NCBI GenBank assembly: GCA_028097405.1
Contig: JAOHEK010000002.1
Span: 4,825 to 68,824 of the forward strand
Length of the DNA: 64,000 nt
Direction: 5' to 3'
From: Paracoccaceae bacterium
GTDB lineage: Bacteria > Pseudomonadota > Alphaproteobacteria > Rhodobacterales > Rhodobacteraceae
Shown piece by piece: positions 36,070 to 45,790 of this stretch (its first letter is position 1; every line of letters starts with the position of its first letter). The notes under the pieces are model-generated. The model saw nothing but the letters and a program-made list of their open reading frames with translations. It did not search any database and was not told the DNA's origin. The position numbers and the translations under genes were made by a program.

Positions 36070-37185
36070 CTAGCGGGCCGCTTCGTTGATTTGCAGGAAG
36101 GCGTCAGTCATCAGGCTGGCTGCGTCGATGTTCACACCGCGCCCGTGGGTGATGCGGGCCGAAAGCTTTTGTTGCAGGCTGGCCCAAAGTTGGGCGCGGC
36201 CAGGGCCAGATGCAAGGCGGGTCAGAACTTCGGTTTCGCCCGCGCAAGCCTCGGCTTTTGGGAAGACACCTGCGGCGGCGCGAGCCATGCGGGTCAAGGC
36301 CAGATCCAGCAGGTTCACAGACAGCTCTAATCTGGTGTCTGCGCTTCGGGCAGCAATGTGGTCAACGAGTTTTGCAAGGCGTTGGCGGTCCATCGAGGGT
36401 GCTGTGCCGATGACCTGCATAATGTTGGCGTAAAGCTTTAATCCACTTTCGGATTGAAGCCGAATGGCGGACCCAACTGAGCCATTGGCCAACTCAACAA
36501 GTGCCGGGTTCGAGCCAAAGTCGATCTGGGCAGCGGTCAATGCGTTTTCCATCGCGTCGGGTGCAAGTTCCGACATCCGTAAGACACGACAGCGCGACCG
36601 GATCGTGGGCAGAAGCCGGGCGGGCTGGTGGCTGATCAGGATCAAAACCGCACCTTTGGGTGGTTCTTCCAACACTTTGAGCAGGGCATTGGCCGCTGAT
36701 GGGTTCATTTCGTCGGCGCTGTCCACGATCACCACGCGGTGCCCGCCGTCGGTTGCACTGAGGCCGAAGAAGGTGTTCAGCTTGCGCACTTCTTCAACGG
36801 TGATCTGCGTCTTGAGGCGCTTTCGATCATGATCCCAAGCCCGGCGGATCGATAGGCATCTTGGGTCAGACAGCGCAGCAATACGGCGGAGGACGGGGTG
36901 GTCTGGGTCAATGTCTAGGCGGCTTGGTGGTTCAGCAGGCAGATCGCCAAACATTCCGGCTACGGCGGGTTCGGCGGCCATTAGGAAACGGGCCATGCGC
37001 CAAGCTAAGGTGGCCTTGCCGATGCCTTTCGGGCCGGTCAGCAACCATGCATGGTGCATGCGTTCGCCAGACAGGGCTGTCGCCACGTCGGCTTCGATTG
37101 CCTCGTGTCCGAAAAACTGGGTCGTTTCGCGGGGGTGCGGGGCACCCTCGGCGCGGTCGGCTTCGGGTAGCTCGTCGTCGCTCAC
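36070..37185 (-). CDS. holB: DNA polymerase III delta-prime subunit
   Basis: 371 residues. The Walker A motif GPKGIGKAT is at residues 51-59; VIVDSADEMN is the Walker B region, with ANALLKVLEEPP after it. It is part of the clamp loader that places the beta clamp at primer ends. Its ATG overlaps the tmk stop by 4 bases; tmk-holB-tatD is a conserved bacterial string. Confidence 0.94.
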   Translation of the reverse strand: MSDDELPEADRAEGAPHPRETTQFFGHEAIEADVATALSGERMHHAWLLTGPKGIGKATLAWRMARFLMAAEPAVAGMFGDLPAEPPSRLDIDPDHPVLRRIAALSDPRCLSIRRAWDHDRKRLKTQITVEEVRKLNTFFGLSATDGGHRVVIVDSADEMNPSAANALLKVLEEPPKGAVLILISHQPARLLPTIRSRCRVLRMSELAPDAMENALTAAQIDFGSNPALVELANGSVGSAIRLQSESGLKLYANIMQVIGTAPSMDRQRLAKLVDHIAARSADTRLELSVNLLDLALTRMARAAAGVFPKAEACAGETEVLTRLASGPGRAQLWASLQQKLSARITHGRGVNIDAASLMTDAFLQINEAAR

Positions 37186-37802
37186 GAAGACATCTCGAGG
37201 ATCAGAGCAACGTCGTGTGCGATGGCGTCCGGGTTACGGTGGCCGTCGATCAGGTGGCAACGTCCCGGATTATCGGCGACCAGTTCGTGAAAGCCGATCC
37301 GAAGCCGTTCCTGAAAGCCTTGGCCCATATCCTCGAACCGATCTTCGCCGCTTTGACGGGCAAGGCCGCGGCTTAGCGCGGTTGCCGGATCCATGTCGAT
37401 CACGAATGTCAGGTCTGGTTCCAACCCGATGACAGCCTTGTGCAGACGGTCGACGATGTCACGCAAGTCGCCGCGGGCGGCCCCTTGGTAAACGCGGGTG
37501 GAATCGGCGAAACGGTCAGAGATCACCACTGCTCCCCGATCAAGGGCCGGGCGGATTGTTCTTTCCAGATGGTCGCGGCGCGCGGCGGTGAACAGCAGAA
37601 TCTCGGTTTCGCCAGACCAGCGATCAGGTGCACCTTCGACCAAAAGCCGCCGGATTTCTTCCGCCCCCGGTGAACCACCGGGTTCTCGGGTTAGCACCAC
37701 ATCGACATCTTTGGATTTCAGATAGGCCGACAGCAACCGGGCCTGGGTCGATTTACCCGAGCCATCAATCCCTTCAAACGTAATAAAGCGTCCAGCCGTC
37801 AT
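37182..37802 (-). CDS. tmk: Thymidylate kinase
   Basis: 206 residues. The P-loop GIDGSGKST is near residues 11-19, the dTMP-site motif DRFADST follows, and the lid region carries RQSGEDRFE. It phosphorylates dTMP to dTDP. It overlaps the carboxypeptidase gene before it and holB after it by 4 bases each. Confidence 0.96.
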   Translation of the reverse strand: MTAGRFITFEGIDGSGKSTQARLLSAYLKSKDVDVVLTREPGGSPGAEEIRRLLVEGAPDRWSGETEILLFTAARRDHLERTIRPALDRGAVVISDRFADSTRVYQGAARGDLRDIVDRLHKAVIGLEPDLTFVIDMDPATALSRGLARQSGEDRFEDMGQGFQERLRIGFHELVADNPGRCHLIDGHRNPDAIAHDVALILEMSS

Positions 37803-38974
37803 TCCAGAAGGCTTTGCACCTGTCCCAGTGCCTTGTCAAATAAGACAGAAGTGGATGCGCGGACGCGCGGCAGGAAACCACCCCGTGTCACGTCGCGATC
37901 AGCAACCAGTTTGATGCGTTTGTCAGGGACATCGGGCGCAGTAACAACCAGCTCGGCGATCGGCGTTCCCGCTTCGATAGGGGCTTCCAGAGGACTGCGA
38001 TATTCGAGCCGTGTTTCGACGCTTTCCTGTCCGATAGCAGGCACCAGCAGGTTCAAATCTTCTGCGGCTATTGCGTTTATCTGTTGAAAATTGCCCAACC
38101 AGACCGGGATTTCAGCCAAAGCGTCGCCTTTGGTGGCGAATTTCTTGTTGATGAACTGGCGGAAACCCCAGTTGATCATAGCTTCGGCTTCCTGACGACG
38201 TTCGGCATTGCTGTTCAGGCCAGTGAAGACAAAGACGATCCGGCGATCTCCTTGAAGGGCCGAGCCAACAAGGCCGAACCCGGCTTCTTCGGTATGACCT
38301 GTTTTAAGACCATCCGCGCCCAATCCTAGGCCAAGAACCGGATTTCGGTTGAACCGGTTTGAGGGCGAGCGCCCATCAAAGTCGAATTCCTCCAGTGCAA
38401 AGTAACCGTAATATTCCGGGAATTCGGTGATGATCAGCGTCGCCAGACGGCCCAGATCGCGCATGCTCATCCGATGGTTCGGGTTCGGCCAGCCGCTAGC
38501 GTTGGCAAACGTCGAATTGCGCAGGCCGATTTCGACGCCGCGTGCGTTCATCTGGCGTGCAAAGCCATCTTCGGTGCCCGCAAGGCCTTCGGCGACGACC
38601 ACGCAAGCGTCATTTCCTGATTGAACAACGATGCCTTTGATCAAATCTTCCACGCTAGGGCGGTCGGTTTCATCCAAAAACATGGTCGAGCCGCCCATAC
38701 GACGGGCCTTGGTCGACACTGAAAAGGTTGTGTCCAAGGTCACCCGACCGTCACGAAGCGCTTCGAACAACATGTATAGCGTCATCAGCTTCGACATAGA
38801 TGCGGGCGGCAATGCCGTATCGGCGTTCTTTTCGAATAACATCGTGTCGGTGGTGATGTCGTAAAGGACTGCGGCGGTGGCTTGGGTTTCATAGCCTGCG
38901 CGTGCGGGTTCGGGCGCGACACCACAGGCCGAAATGACGGCGACTGCGAAAAATGCGATGATGCGGCTGAGCAT
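37799..38974 (-). CDS. D-alanyl-D-alanine carboxypeptidase (PBP5/6 type)
   Basis: About 391 residues from the ATG at 38974, with GGAGG 8 bases upstream. An export signal covers about residues 1-26; a cysteine at 17 could also allow lipidation. The active serine is in SMSK (59-62), SGN is in VQSGNDACV, and KTG is in GLKTGHTEEAG. The C-terminal domain resembles that of PBP5. It trims the terminal D-Ala of peptidoglycan stem peptides. Confidence 0.95.
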   Translation of the reverse strand: MLSRIIAFFAVAVISACGVAPEPARAGYETQATAAVLYDITTDTMLFEKNADTALPPASMSKLMTLYMLFEALRDGRVTLDTTFSVSTKARRMGGSTMFLDETDRPSVEDLIKGIVVQSGNDACVVVAEGLAGTEDGFARQMNARGVEIGLRNSTFANASGWPNPNHRMSMRDLGRLATLIITEFPEYYGYFALEEFDFDGRSPSNRFNRNPVLGLGLGADGLKTGHTEEAGFGLVGSALQGDRRIVFVFTGLNSNAERRQEAEAMINWGFRQFINKKFATKGDALAEIPVWLGNFQQINAIAAEDLNLLVPAIGQESVETRLEYRSPLEAPIEAGTPIAELVVTAPDVPDKRIKLVADRDVTRGGFLPRVRASTSVLFDKALGQVQSLLE

Positions 38975-38988
38975 TGCGGAAGCCTCCG

Positions 38989-40038
38989 TTATTTTGGTGA
39001 GAGAAAGGCGTCGGTGTAGCCCAAGCTTTTTACCCGAGCGAGCAGAGCCGCCTGATCGTCGGCATTTGTGACCGGCCCAGCAACGATGCGCCATGACAGC
39101 GCTCCGTTTAAGTCGTTGACTAGAACCGTGGGCACGATACCGGATTGACGCAGGTTAGCAGCCGCAGCATCAGCATTCGCCTCGAGTGTGAATAATCCAA
39201 TTTGAACAAAGGGATTTTTGACGGCCGGTGCAGTAGGCGCGGTCGCAACTTGTGTTGGCCGGGCCACAGGTTTGTCGGATGCTTCGGCACGCGAAATGGC
39301 GGCAGCGGCACTTGTGGCGACAGGATCAAGCGTTGTCGTTTCTACAGTGGGTGCAGTCGCGTCACCTGTCAATTCAAGGGGATCGCCTTCGATCGTGACA
39401 ACCGCAGCGGTGGTTGTTGCAGGACGACCGAACATGCGCTGGAAAAAGTTGCGTCGTCTTGGCTGTTCAATCGCTTCTTCGGTGACCAATTCATCGCCAG
39501 CACCACTGTCGTCTATGACACCTGCTGCCGCCAGTTCTTCGGCTGAAAGCTGTTCCTCGTCCGAGATTGGACGCGGTTCCGCCTCGATGATAACTTCTTC
39601 CTGACGAACCACCAGAACATTTAACTCGGTCGGTTGACCGGCCAGCAATCCCAAGGCCGATGCCGCGTCGGACGACACCTGAATGCGTGGTCCGGGGTTG
39701 TCTCTTTCACGGCGAAACAATGCGCCCGGAATAGAGTTCCCATTGGACGGGTTGGTCAAAATAACGCGTTCGGGCGCAGTGACGTCAGGATGTGCCACCC
39801 AAACGCCTCCAAGCGAGGGGCGTCCGTCCCAAAGCGCATTTTCAGTAATATTAAATATATCAGGGCGTTCGACGTCTTTCAGGACAGAGGTTGGGCCCTG
39901 TTGAACAGCGTCCGTTCCTTCGACTTCGCCATCAAGCGCGTTATTCCTAAGGTCTGGGAAGACTTGCCCATCTTCGCAGGCCGCCAATGCCAGTAAACAT
40001 AGCGTCGATAACGCTGCCGTTCTTACCGCGGTTCTCAT
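38989..40038 (-). CDS. SPOR-domain lipoprotein
   Basis: 349 residues. The lipoprotein signal ends at LAAC (Cys21). A long Ala/Thr/Pro-rich linker (about 170-270) leads to a C-terminal SPOR domain (about 272-347: VQIGLFTLEANADAAA and WRIVAGPV), which binds denuded peptidoglycan at the division septum. It lies 14 bases before the carboxypeptidase gene and heads the operon. Confidence 0.88.
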   Translation of the reverse strand: MRTAVRTAALSTLCLLALAACEDGQVFPDLRNNALDGEVEGTDAVQQGPTSVLKDVERPDIFNITENALWDGRPSLGGVWVAHPDVTAPERVILTNPSNGNSIPGALFRRERDNPGPRIQVSSDAASALGLLAGQPTELNVLVVRQEEVIIEAEPRPISDEEQLSAEELAAAGVIDDSGAGDELVTEEAIEQPRRRNFFQRMFGRPATTTAAVVTIEGDPLELTGDATAPTVETTTLDPVATSAAAAISRAEASDKPVARPTQVATAPTAPAVKNPFVQIGLFTLEANADAAAANLRQSGIVPTVLVNDLNGALSWRIVAGPVTNADDQAALLARVKSLGYTDAFLSPK

Positions 40039-40213
40039 GTTCTGCTCCTCCGTCCTCGTTGGGTATCGGATGATGTGGGTGGCCTTCAGGGGCTCTTTGA
40101 GGTGAGTTTATCCCTAACAGACCCTTAAGGAAAGAGAGCATCCCATGTGCGGGCGAAGCAATGCCGAGGTAGGGCTTTCAAAATCGCGCGAAGGTCGCTA
40201 GGAAGTGCGCGTT

Positions 40214-40303
40214 GGAGGTTTGGCAGAGTGGTCGAATGCACCGGTCTTGAAAACCGACGGGCGTGAAAGCGTCCCCAGGGTTCGAATCCCTGAGCCTCCG
40301 CCA
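40214..40303 (+). tRNA. tRNA-Ser (anticodon TGA)
   Basis: 90 bases including an encoded CCA. The acceptor arm GGAGGTT pairs with AGCCTCC, the anticodon loop is CTTGAAAA with TGA as anticodon, a long variable arm is present as in class II tRNAs, and the T-arm is GGTTCGAATCCC. Its 3' part is the likely attachment site of the broken integrase that follows. Confidence 0.97.
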
Positions 40304-40433
40304 CCATACCGCTTTAAGTATCTGATATTAAACGTAAACATACTCGATCCAGCACTTAGTTCCCACATCCGTTCCCACAATCGGTTTCTGTTTGACTTGG
40401 TCAATCAAGCCCAATCAGATGTGTTGCCCGTGA

Positions 40434-41339
40434 TCAGTTTCGCTGTTCATCGCGGCTGATTTGGCCGTAGCTGCGCAATGTCGTCAAAACATCTGTGTGT
40501 CCAATGTTTTGGGACGTGGCGACCAGTTCTGACACAGACGTACAGTGCTTGGCTGCATGGCGGGCCAACATGTGACGAAAGGCGTGCGGGCCGTAATTGA
40601 AGACGCCTGCAGCGTCATACGCCAAGCGCACTATTTTGCGCACGGGTTCCGTGGTTTTCCAGTGTCTGCGTGAGTGAAGCCGTTTGATAAAAAACCTGCA
40701 TTGGACGTGGCTGTGATTGCTGTTGATGCGAACAATGGGTCAACTGGACCATATAAAGCCACCTCATCACAAAAGGTCACCCAGTCAGAAAGCGCGACCT
40801 CTGCATCCTCAAAGCCCTTTGCAAACAAGGCATCAATCGCTCTGCCAAAACTGGTGGCCACCTCGCGGGGGGGTGGTTGACGGATTGTTCTTGCAGGTCA
40901 ACTTGTTTGATCTTGAGCGATACCAAAGCCGCAACACGAACCTCCGTCAGGCAAAGTAAGGCAAGGACGCTTTGTCACGTTTTTGCTGGGGTGTGGCGCT
41001 GGGCATAAGCCCAAGGGCGCGTTTGGCTTGGTTGACACTGGGCACGGGGCGGGGTGGTGTCGCGCGTGCCTCCGTTTCGTCACGTCGCGAGAGGGTAAAA
41101 TATTCTGCGTCTGACGCCCTAATACGGCTGCGAAACCCATCTTGCTGCGAAAGCCCCAGAATGAATTCACGCAATGTTGACAAGACAGACCGCATCGTCG
41201 AATTGCCTAGCGGCATTCCAGCGATTGTTTTGCTTTGCTCTAAGTGTGGCGAAACCCCATCGCCTGTTCGATGTGAAAGCTGGAAAAGTCTTTCCGTCCG
41301 TTCCAGACGTTCGTTTTCCGCATTGGATCGTTTGGTCAT
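40434..41339 (-). pseudogene. Tyrosine-recombinase integrase, broken by frameshifts
   Basis: Pieces of one integrase lie in order on the minus strand. The N-terminal part is 41339-40947 (MTKRSNAENERL at its start, later DAEYFTLSRRD). The active-site arginine part (LTEVRVAALVSLKIKQVDL) is in another frame just after. A C-run near 40867 changes the frame again (REVATSFGRAIDALF). The C-terminal piece after about 40690 has TTEPVRKIVRL, PHAFRHML, the histidine of NIGHTDVLTTL and the tyrosine of RSYGQI. All catalytic residues survive, but at least three shifts separate them. It faces tRNA-Ser, as tRNA-inserted islands do. Confidence 0.88.
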
Positions 41340-41850
41340 ATTTATTACTAAGTTTGATCAGTTGGAAAGTTGGGTGTTGGTCGCGGATATTGGTGCATCA
41401 GGCGGGTGAATTCTGATATTTTGACCACCAGAGAACCCCAGACCTTCAGGCAACACCTGAGCGGCCCACGGCGGGATGCTTAGAAGGTTCAATGCTCTGT
41501 TGGGCGACTGGTCTGAGAGGTCCGTGCTCAGGTGCGGCCCAATTGGAAATACAGGGGGCATGTGTCCACCATTAGAACGAAAAGAGCCGCGCGATGATTT
41601 CGTCGCGCGGCTTCTAGCGCCGCGTATGAGTGCTTTCGCGGTCGCATTCCCAAAAGTCTCTCTGAAGACGGAGGTTCATGAGCAGGTACTTTCCCGAAGA
41701 CACGGGTGCATCGCGCAGCGAAGGTCCGAAATTGGGGAGCCTAAAGTCTGCCGACGATATCCGCGATCCAGTTGAGCGTCCATCTGCCGATGAACATCAT
41801 GAAGTTTTTGAAAGGCCCCTAATAAAACGGGAATGGCATTGTAAATGCGC
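41340..41850. other. Intergenic stretch, no supported gene
   Basis: About 510 bases between the integrase remnant and the sulfatase operon end. Short frames here look non-coding. Apart from the terminator at 41585-41612 I see nothing interpretable; it may be decayed island DNA. Confidence 0.5.
41585..41612 (-). terminator. Terminator after the sulfatase operon
   Basis: AGCCGCGCGA (41585-41594) pairs perfectly with TCGCGCGGCT (41603-41612); the minus-strand transcript then reads CTTTTCGTTC. It lies about 240 bases beyond the sulfatase stop. Confidence 0.75.
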
Positions 41851-43389
41851 TCAGGCCATGCCGGTTTGTTCCATCGCTTGTGGCAGGGCGTCATTAGGTC
41901 GTTGTTCCAACATGGCCTCTAGGTTCGTTTGGACTGTTCTGAACGCAGGATCACCATAGACGTTCTTCATTTCACGGGGGTCCTTTATAAGGTCGTAAAG
42001 TTCCCCGTCTTTCGATATCAGGTCAACCGTCAGTTTATGAGTGGCTGTGCGTATCGTTTGAAGCTGCAACGCCACGCCACATCGCGACGGTCTTAGGTCC
42101 CATTCTGAAAATGCGTAGACGCGGCTGGCGGTGTTGGTTTCGATCAACGGTCGCATACTTTGGCTGTGCAAGGGCGACGCTGGAGTGACGCCCGCATAAT
42201 CAAGCAGGGTCGCGGCGAAATCGAGGTTAGAGACCGGATCGCTCACACGCGTGCCTTTCGGAATTCCGGGGCCTTTGAACAGGCATCCAACCCGCAAAAG
42301 ACCTTCGTACATCATTGGCCCCTTTAACAATAAACCATGGTCGCCCAACCAATCACCGTGATCCGAGGTGTAAATGACGATTGTATTTTTATCGAGGCCG
42401 AGCCGATCCAACTCCGCCAGAATACGACCGACATTGTGATCGATCAGCGAAATCATCCCGTAATAATTTGCGATCACCTCACGCAGGTGATCATCGCTAA
42501 GCTCCGGCACTCGCGAGAATTTCGAACGAAACTCTGCCATATCAGCCCGGATATCAGGCTGGCCTTCCAGCGTCGCGCGGTGCCACCACGGACGCTGATC
42601 CAAATCCAATGTGCGGTGTTCGAGCAGATCGACATCTTCGGGCCGGTGCAGAAGGCTCCATGGAAGGGGGCAGTCAAACGGGTGATGCGGATCGGGAAAA
42701 GAAGCCCATATGCAGAACGGGTCATCTGTTTCAGCAACAGTGTTCAACTGTGCAACCGTGCGGTCCCCGACCCAAGTGGAATTGTGAAAGGCGGGTGGCA
42801 GACCCGAATGCCAGGTTTGCGGAGCATCTTTGGTGTCTCGACCTGAACGATCCATATACATTGCGTTGCGATCCGCGTTTTTACCGCCCGCATCGTACCA
42901 ACTCTCATAGTGCTGCCCATTTGGCGGAACCAATGGCAGATGCGCGTTGTGTCCCTCGACAACCATCTCGACGTGATCAAATCCCATGTAGGGACCGTGC
43001 CAATCGTCATCAAACAGATGCATGCTGTCTCGGCACTCCGGTGTGCCGCTTGGTGCAAAATTATGAGACGTCGAAAAATGGGCCTTGCCGATGAGAGCGG
43101 TGTGATACCCTGCCTTGGAAAGCGTTCCAGCAAACCCCGCTTCCCCGACTTCCGGCGGCAGGTCGATCCCGTTATCCGACACACCATGCGTCCGTGGCAA
43201 CAACCCCGTCAACATAGACGCACGCGCAGGCTGGCAGATCGGGTTGACGGTCATGCAGGCAGAAAAGACCGTGCCTTTCCGTGCCATCTCATCCAAGTGC
43301 GGGGTCGAAACTTTGCGCCCTTCAAAACCAAAACAATCGCCCCGATGCTGATCGGCTGTGATGAACAGAAAATTGGGTCGGCGCGTCAT
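41851..43389 (-). CDS. Type I sulfatase (cytoplasmic)
   Basis: About 512 residues from the ATG at 43389. The formylglycine motif is CQPARASMLTG (CxPxR, the Cys to be converted to formylglycine), ITADQHRGD holds metal-binding acids, and YTSDHGDWLGDHG and GKAHFS are family motifs. It hydrolyses a sulfate ester. No signal peptide is present, so it should act in the cytoplasm. It is the last gene of an operon with a second sulfatase (25-base gap) and an amidohydrolase. Confidence 0.93.
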   Translation of the reverse strand: MTRRPNFLFITADQHRGDCFGFEGRKVSTPHLDEMARKGTVFSACMTVNPICQPARASMLTGLLPRTHGVSDNGIDLPPEVGEAGFAGTLSKAGYHTALIGKAHFSTSHNFAPSGTPECRDSMHLFDDDWHGPYMGFDHVEMVVEGHNAHLPLVPPNGQHYESWYDAGGKNADRNAMYMDRSGRDTKDAPQTWHSGLPPAFHNSTWVGDRTVAQLNTVAETDDPFCIWASFPDPHHPFDCPLPWSLLHRPEDVDLLEHRTLDLDQRPWWHRATLEGQPDIRADMAEFRSKFSRVPELSDDHLREVIANYYGMISLIDHNVGRILAELDRLGLDKNTIVIYTSDHGDWLGDHGLLLKGPMMYEGLLRVGCLFKGPGIPKGTRVSDPVSNLDFAATLLDYAGVTPASPLHSQSMRPLIETNTASRVYAFSEWDLRPSRCGVALQLQTIRTATHKLTVDLISKDGELYDLIKDPREMKNVYGDPAFRTVQTNLEAMLEQRPNDALPQAMEQTGMA

Positions 43390-43414
43390 CTTGATTGCAA
43401 TTTCATCTGTCGGT

Positions 43415-44845
43415 TCATTGCTTTGGCGCGGGCGTATACCCGATTTCGGCCTTTGCACGAATGGCCTCCTCACCACCTAATTCATTGATCCGCTGTCCTT
43501 GATCCGCAAAAGCCTGAACGTTTGCGGCGTCAGGATCGACGATCTTGCGCAGATCGGCCTCCAACTCTGCTTGAATTTCTGCAATTTCCGGAGAGCCACC
43601 AAGATCCGTCGTTTCACGCGGATCGTTCTTAAGATCAAAAATCTGTGACGGATGGCCCGCGTAATAGACCAGTTTCCAATGCCTCTTTCGCACCATAAAT
43701 CCGCCCGATGTTGACCCTGCCGCATGATACTCGCTGAAGACGACGCGATCTTCGGGCTCTACCTGTGCAAGCACGCGCAAATCTGACCCAGGAAGTTCAC
43801 GTTCCCGCTTGTCAAGATCGCACCCCGCAGCCCGGACAATCGTCGGATAGACATCGACCAGAGACACCGGGGTTGCGCATCGCGTGCCCTCATCGACGCC
43901 GGGACCGGCCATGATCATCGGTATGGCGGCAGAATCTTCGTAAAAAACCGATTTCCCCCAAAGCCCACGATTGCCAAGGCTTTCCCCGTGATCAGAGGCA
44001 TAGATCACCAGCGTGTCGTCGGTCAGCCCTGCTGTGGAAAGGGCCGACAGAACGCGCCCAACATTGTGATCGAGATACGAGCACATCCCATAATAGGCCT
44101 GAAGTGCCACGCGCAGCGATGCGTCGTCGAAATAGTCGTCATAGTTAAAAACCGTCCGATAGGCATCTACACCCGGATGACTGGGCCGCTCGGCCGGGTC
44201 ATATTGATCGGGCAGCGGAATTTGCGCGTCCTTGTACCTTTCAAAGAATTTTTTTGGTGCGATCAGCGGGAAGTGCGGAATTACGAACGAGACGTAAAGA
44301 GCCCACGGTTTGTCCGAGGTGCGCCCGCGCTCCCCCAGCCAAGAGACAGCGGCATCGGCAACACGCCCGTCGAAATCCGAGTAATCCGATGTCCCGCTGC
44401 CTGCCTTGTCGGCCATCGCGCTTGCCGCTTTGCGCGGTTTTCCGTCACCGCGTAGCAGTCCGATGATATCGCCCTGTCCGTCTGGCACATAGATTGGGTT
44501 GATGATCTCGGAAAATCCGGCGTCATCTTCGGCGCTGCGATAGTGAAGCTTGCCGATCGAACTAACCTCATGGCCTGCAGCGCGAAGCGCGTGATGCCAC
44601 GTTCGTACGCTGCCATCATAGGGATGCGCGTTGTCCCAAAACCGCGTTCGGTGCGGATAGTCTCCGGTTGCAAGGCTGGCGCGAGACGGCACGCAAATCG
44701 GGGAGTTGCAATAGGCATTGTCGAAGGTCACACCACGCGCGGACAAGGCGTCGATATTGGGAGTCTGGACGATTCCGTTACCATAACAACCTGAAATGTC
44801 GCGGTTGTGTTCGTCAGACAGGATGAAAAGGACGTTGGCTGCCAT
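43415..44845 (-). CDS. Type I sulfatase (cytoplasmic)
   Basis: About 476 residues from the ATG at 44845 (44863 also possible). The formylglycine site is CVPSRASLATG; FILSDEHNRD and YASDHGESLGNRG hold metal ligands. It has no signal peptide. It starts 4 bases after the amidohydrolase stop. It clearly differs in sequence from the next sulfatase, so the two probably act on different sulfate positions or substrates. Confidence 0.93.
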   Translation of the reverse strand: MAANVLFILSDEHNRDISGCYGNGIVQTPNIDALSARGVTFDNAYCNSPICVPSRASLATGDYPHRTRFWDNAHPYDGSVRTWHHALRAAGHEVSSIGKLHYRSAEDDAGFSEIINPIYVPDGQGDIIGLLRGDGKPRKAASAMADKAGSGTSDYSDFDGRVADAAVSWLGERGRTSDKPWALYVSFVIPHFPLIAPKKFFERYKDAQIPLPDQYDPAERPSHPGVDAYRTVFNYDDYFDDASLRVALQAYYGMCSYLDHNVGRVLSALSTAGLTDDTLVIYASDHGESLGNRGLWGKSVFYEDSAAIPMIMAGPGVDEGTRCATPVSLVDVYPTIVRAAGCDLDKRERELPGSDLRVLAQVEPEDRVVFSEYHAAGSTSGGFMVRKRHWKLVYYAGHPSQIFDLKNDPRETTDLGGSPEIAEIQAELEADLRKIVDPDAANVQAFADQGQRINELGGEEAIRAKAEIGYTPAPKQ

Positions 44846-44849
44846 GCTG

Positions 44850-45689
44850 TCACCCAAGCCCATACACTTTGGCAGCAGTGCCGCCAAAAAGCATGTCCCT
44901 GTCGGCGGCGCTTACTCCTGCATCCTCGACAATCTCGTTCAAGGTGGTCCACCATAGATCGTATGTGCTCATCAACGTCATGACCGGCCAATTGCTTGAG
45001 AAGATCAGACGCTCGCAGCCGAAATCCTCGATCATGGCCTCGACCCACGGTCTGAGCGTGTCAGTCTGCCATTCCACACCTGCGCGTTCTACAAGGCCCG
45101 AGACTTTTACATAGGCCGACGTGTCGCGCGCGATGCGTTTCATGTCGGCGCGCCATTGTGTCAATTCTCCGGTCATCACAAACGGGCGCCCGCCATGATT
45201 AAGGATCGCCGTCATCTCGGGCACTGCCGCGAACAAATCACCGATCGGGCCAAGCTGTGTGCAATTGGCTAAGAAATCGACAGGAACACCTTCCGCCGCA
45301 ATAACGCGGTAGCTGTTTAACATTGCCGGATTGGTGAACCAACTGGGGTCGAATTCCTTGGGGGGATGAGCGCGAATGCCGCAGAGTTTGGGAATATCGC
45401 GCTGCCGCTCGATCGCGGCCCGCAAGGTTTCAGGATCGCTTTCCAGATCAAGCCAGCCAATCACCCCTTTGATAAAGTCGTTCTCGCCAGCGAGACGGAC
45501 CATGTATTCGGTCTCTTTCGTATCCGTGGCTGCCTGTACTACCACAACACCATCAATGCCCGCCGCCTTACAAAGCGGCCCCAGCATCTCTGGGGTGAAG
45601 TCATGCTGCAACCCACCAATTTTCTTGGCGCTCCAGATGTTATGCGTTTCGCCAAGTTCCCAAAAATGAACATGCGCGTCGATTTTCAT
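44850..45689 (-). CDS. Amidohydrolase-type lactonase (COG3618 / fuconolactonase-like)
   Basis: 279 residues, a TIM-barrel metal hydrolase. DAHVHFW is the HxH metal motif, ILNHGGRP supplies a further histidine and IFSSNWPV the late catalytic region. The family includes L-fucono-1,5-lactonase and 2-pyrone-4,6-dicarboxylate hydrolase, so a sugar-acid or pyrone lactone is a plausible substrate. Head of the sulfatase operon; divergent from the LysR gene. Confidence 0.85.
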   Translation of the reverse strand: MKIDAHVHFWELGETHNIWSAKKIGGLQHDFTPEMLGPLCKAAGIDGVVVVQAATDTKETEYMVRLAGENDFIKGVIGWLDLESDPETLRAAIERQRDIPKLCGIRAHPPKEFDPSWFTNPAMLNSYRVIAAEGVPVDFLANCTQLGPIGDLFAAVPEMTAILNHGGRPFVMTGELTQWRADMKRIARDTSAYVKVSGLVERAGVEWQTDTLRPWVEAMIEDFGCERLIFSSNWPVMTLMSTYDLWWTTLNEIVEDAGVSAADRDMLFGGTAAKVYGLG

Positions 45690-45790
45690 GGCGGCCCCGT
45701 TCTCAGTAAATGTCTGGAAAGTCTAGGAGATCAGAGGTATTACTGACTAACGCAGATTTTGCCTTTGTTGATGAGGGATTGGAATATCGA

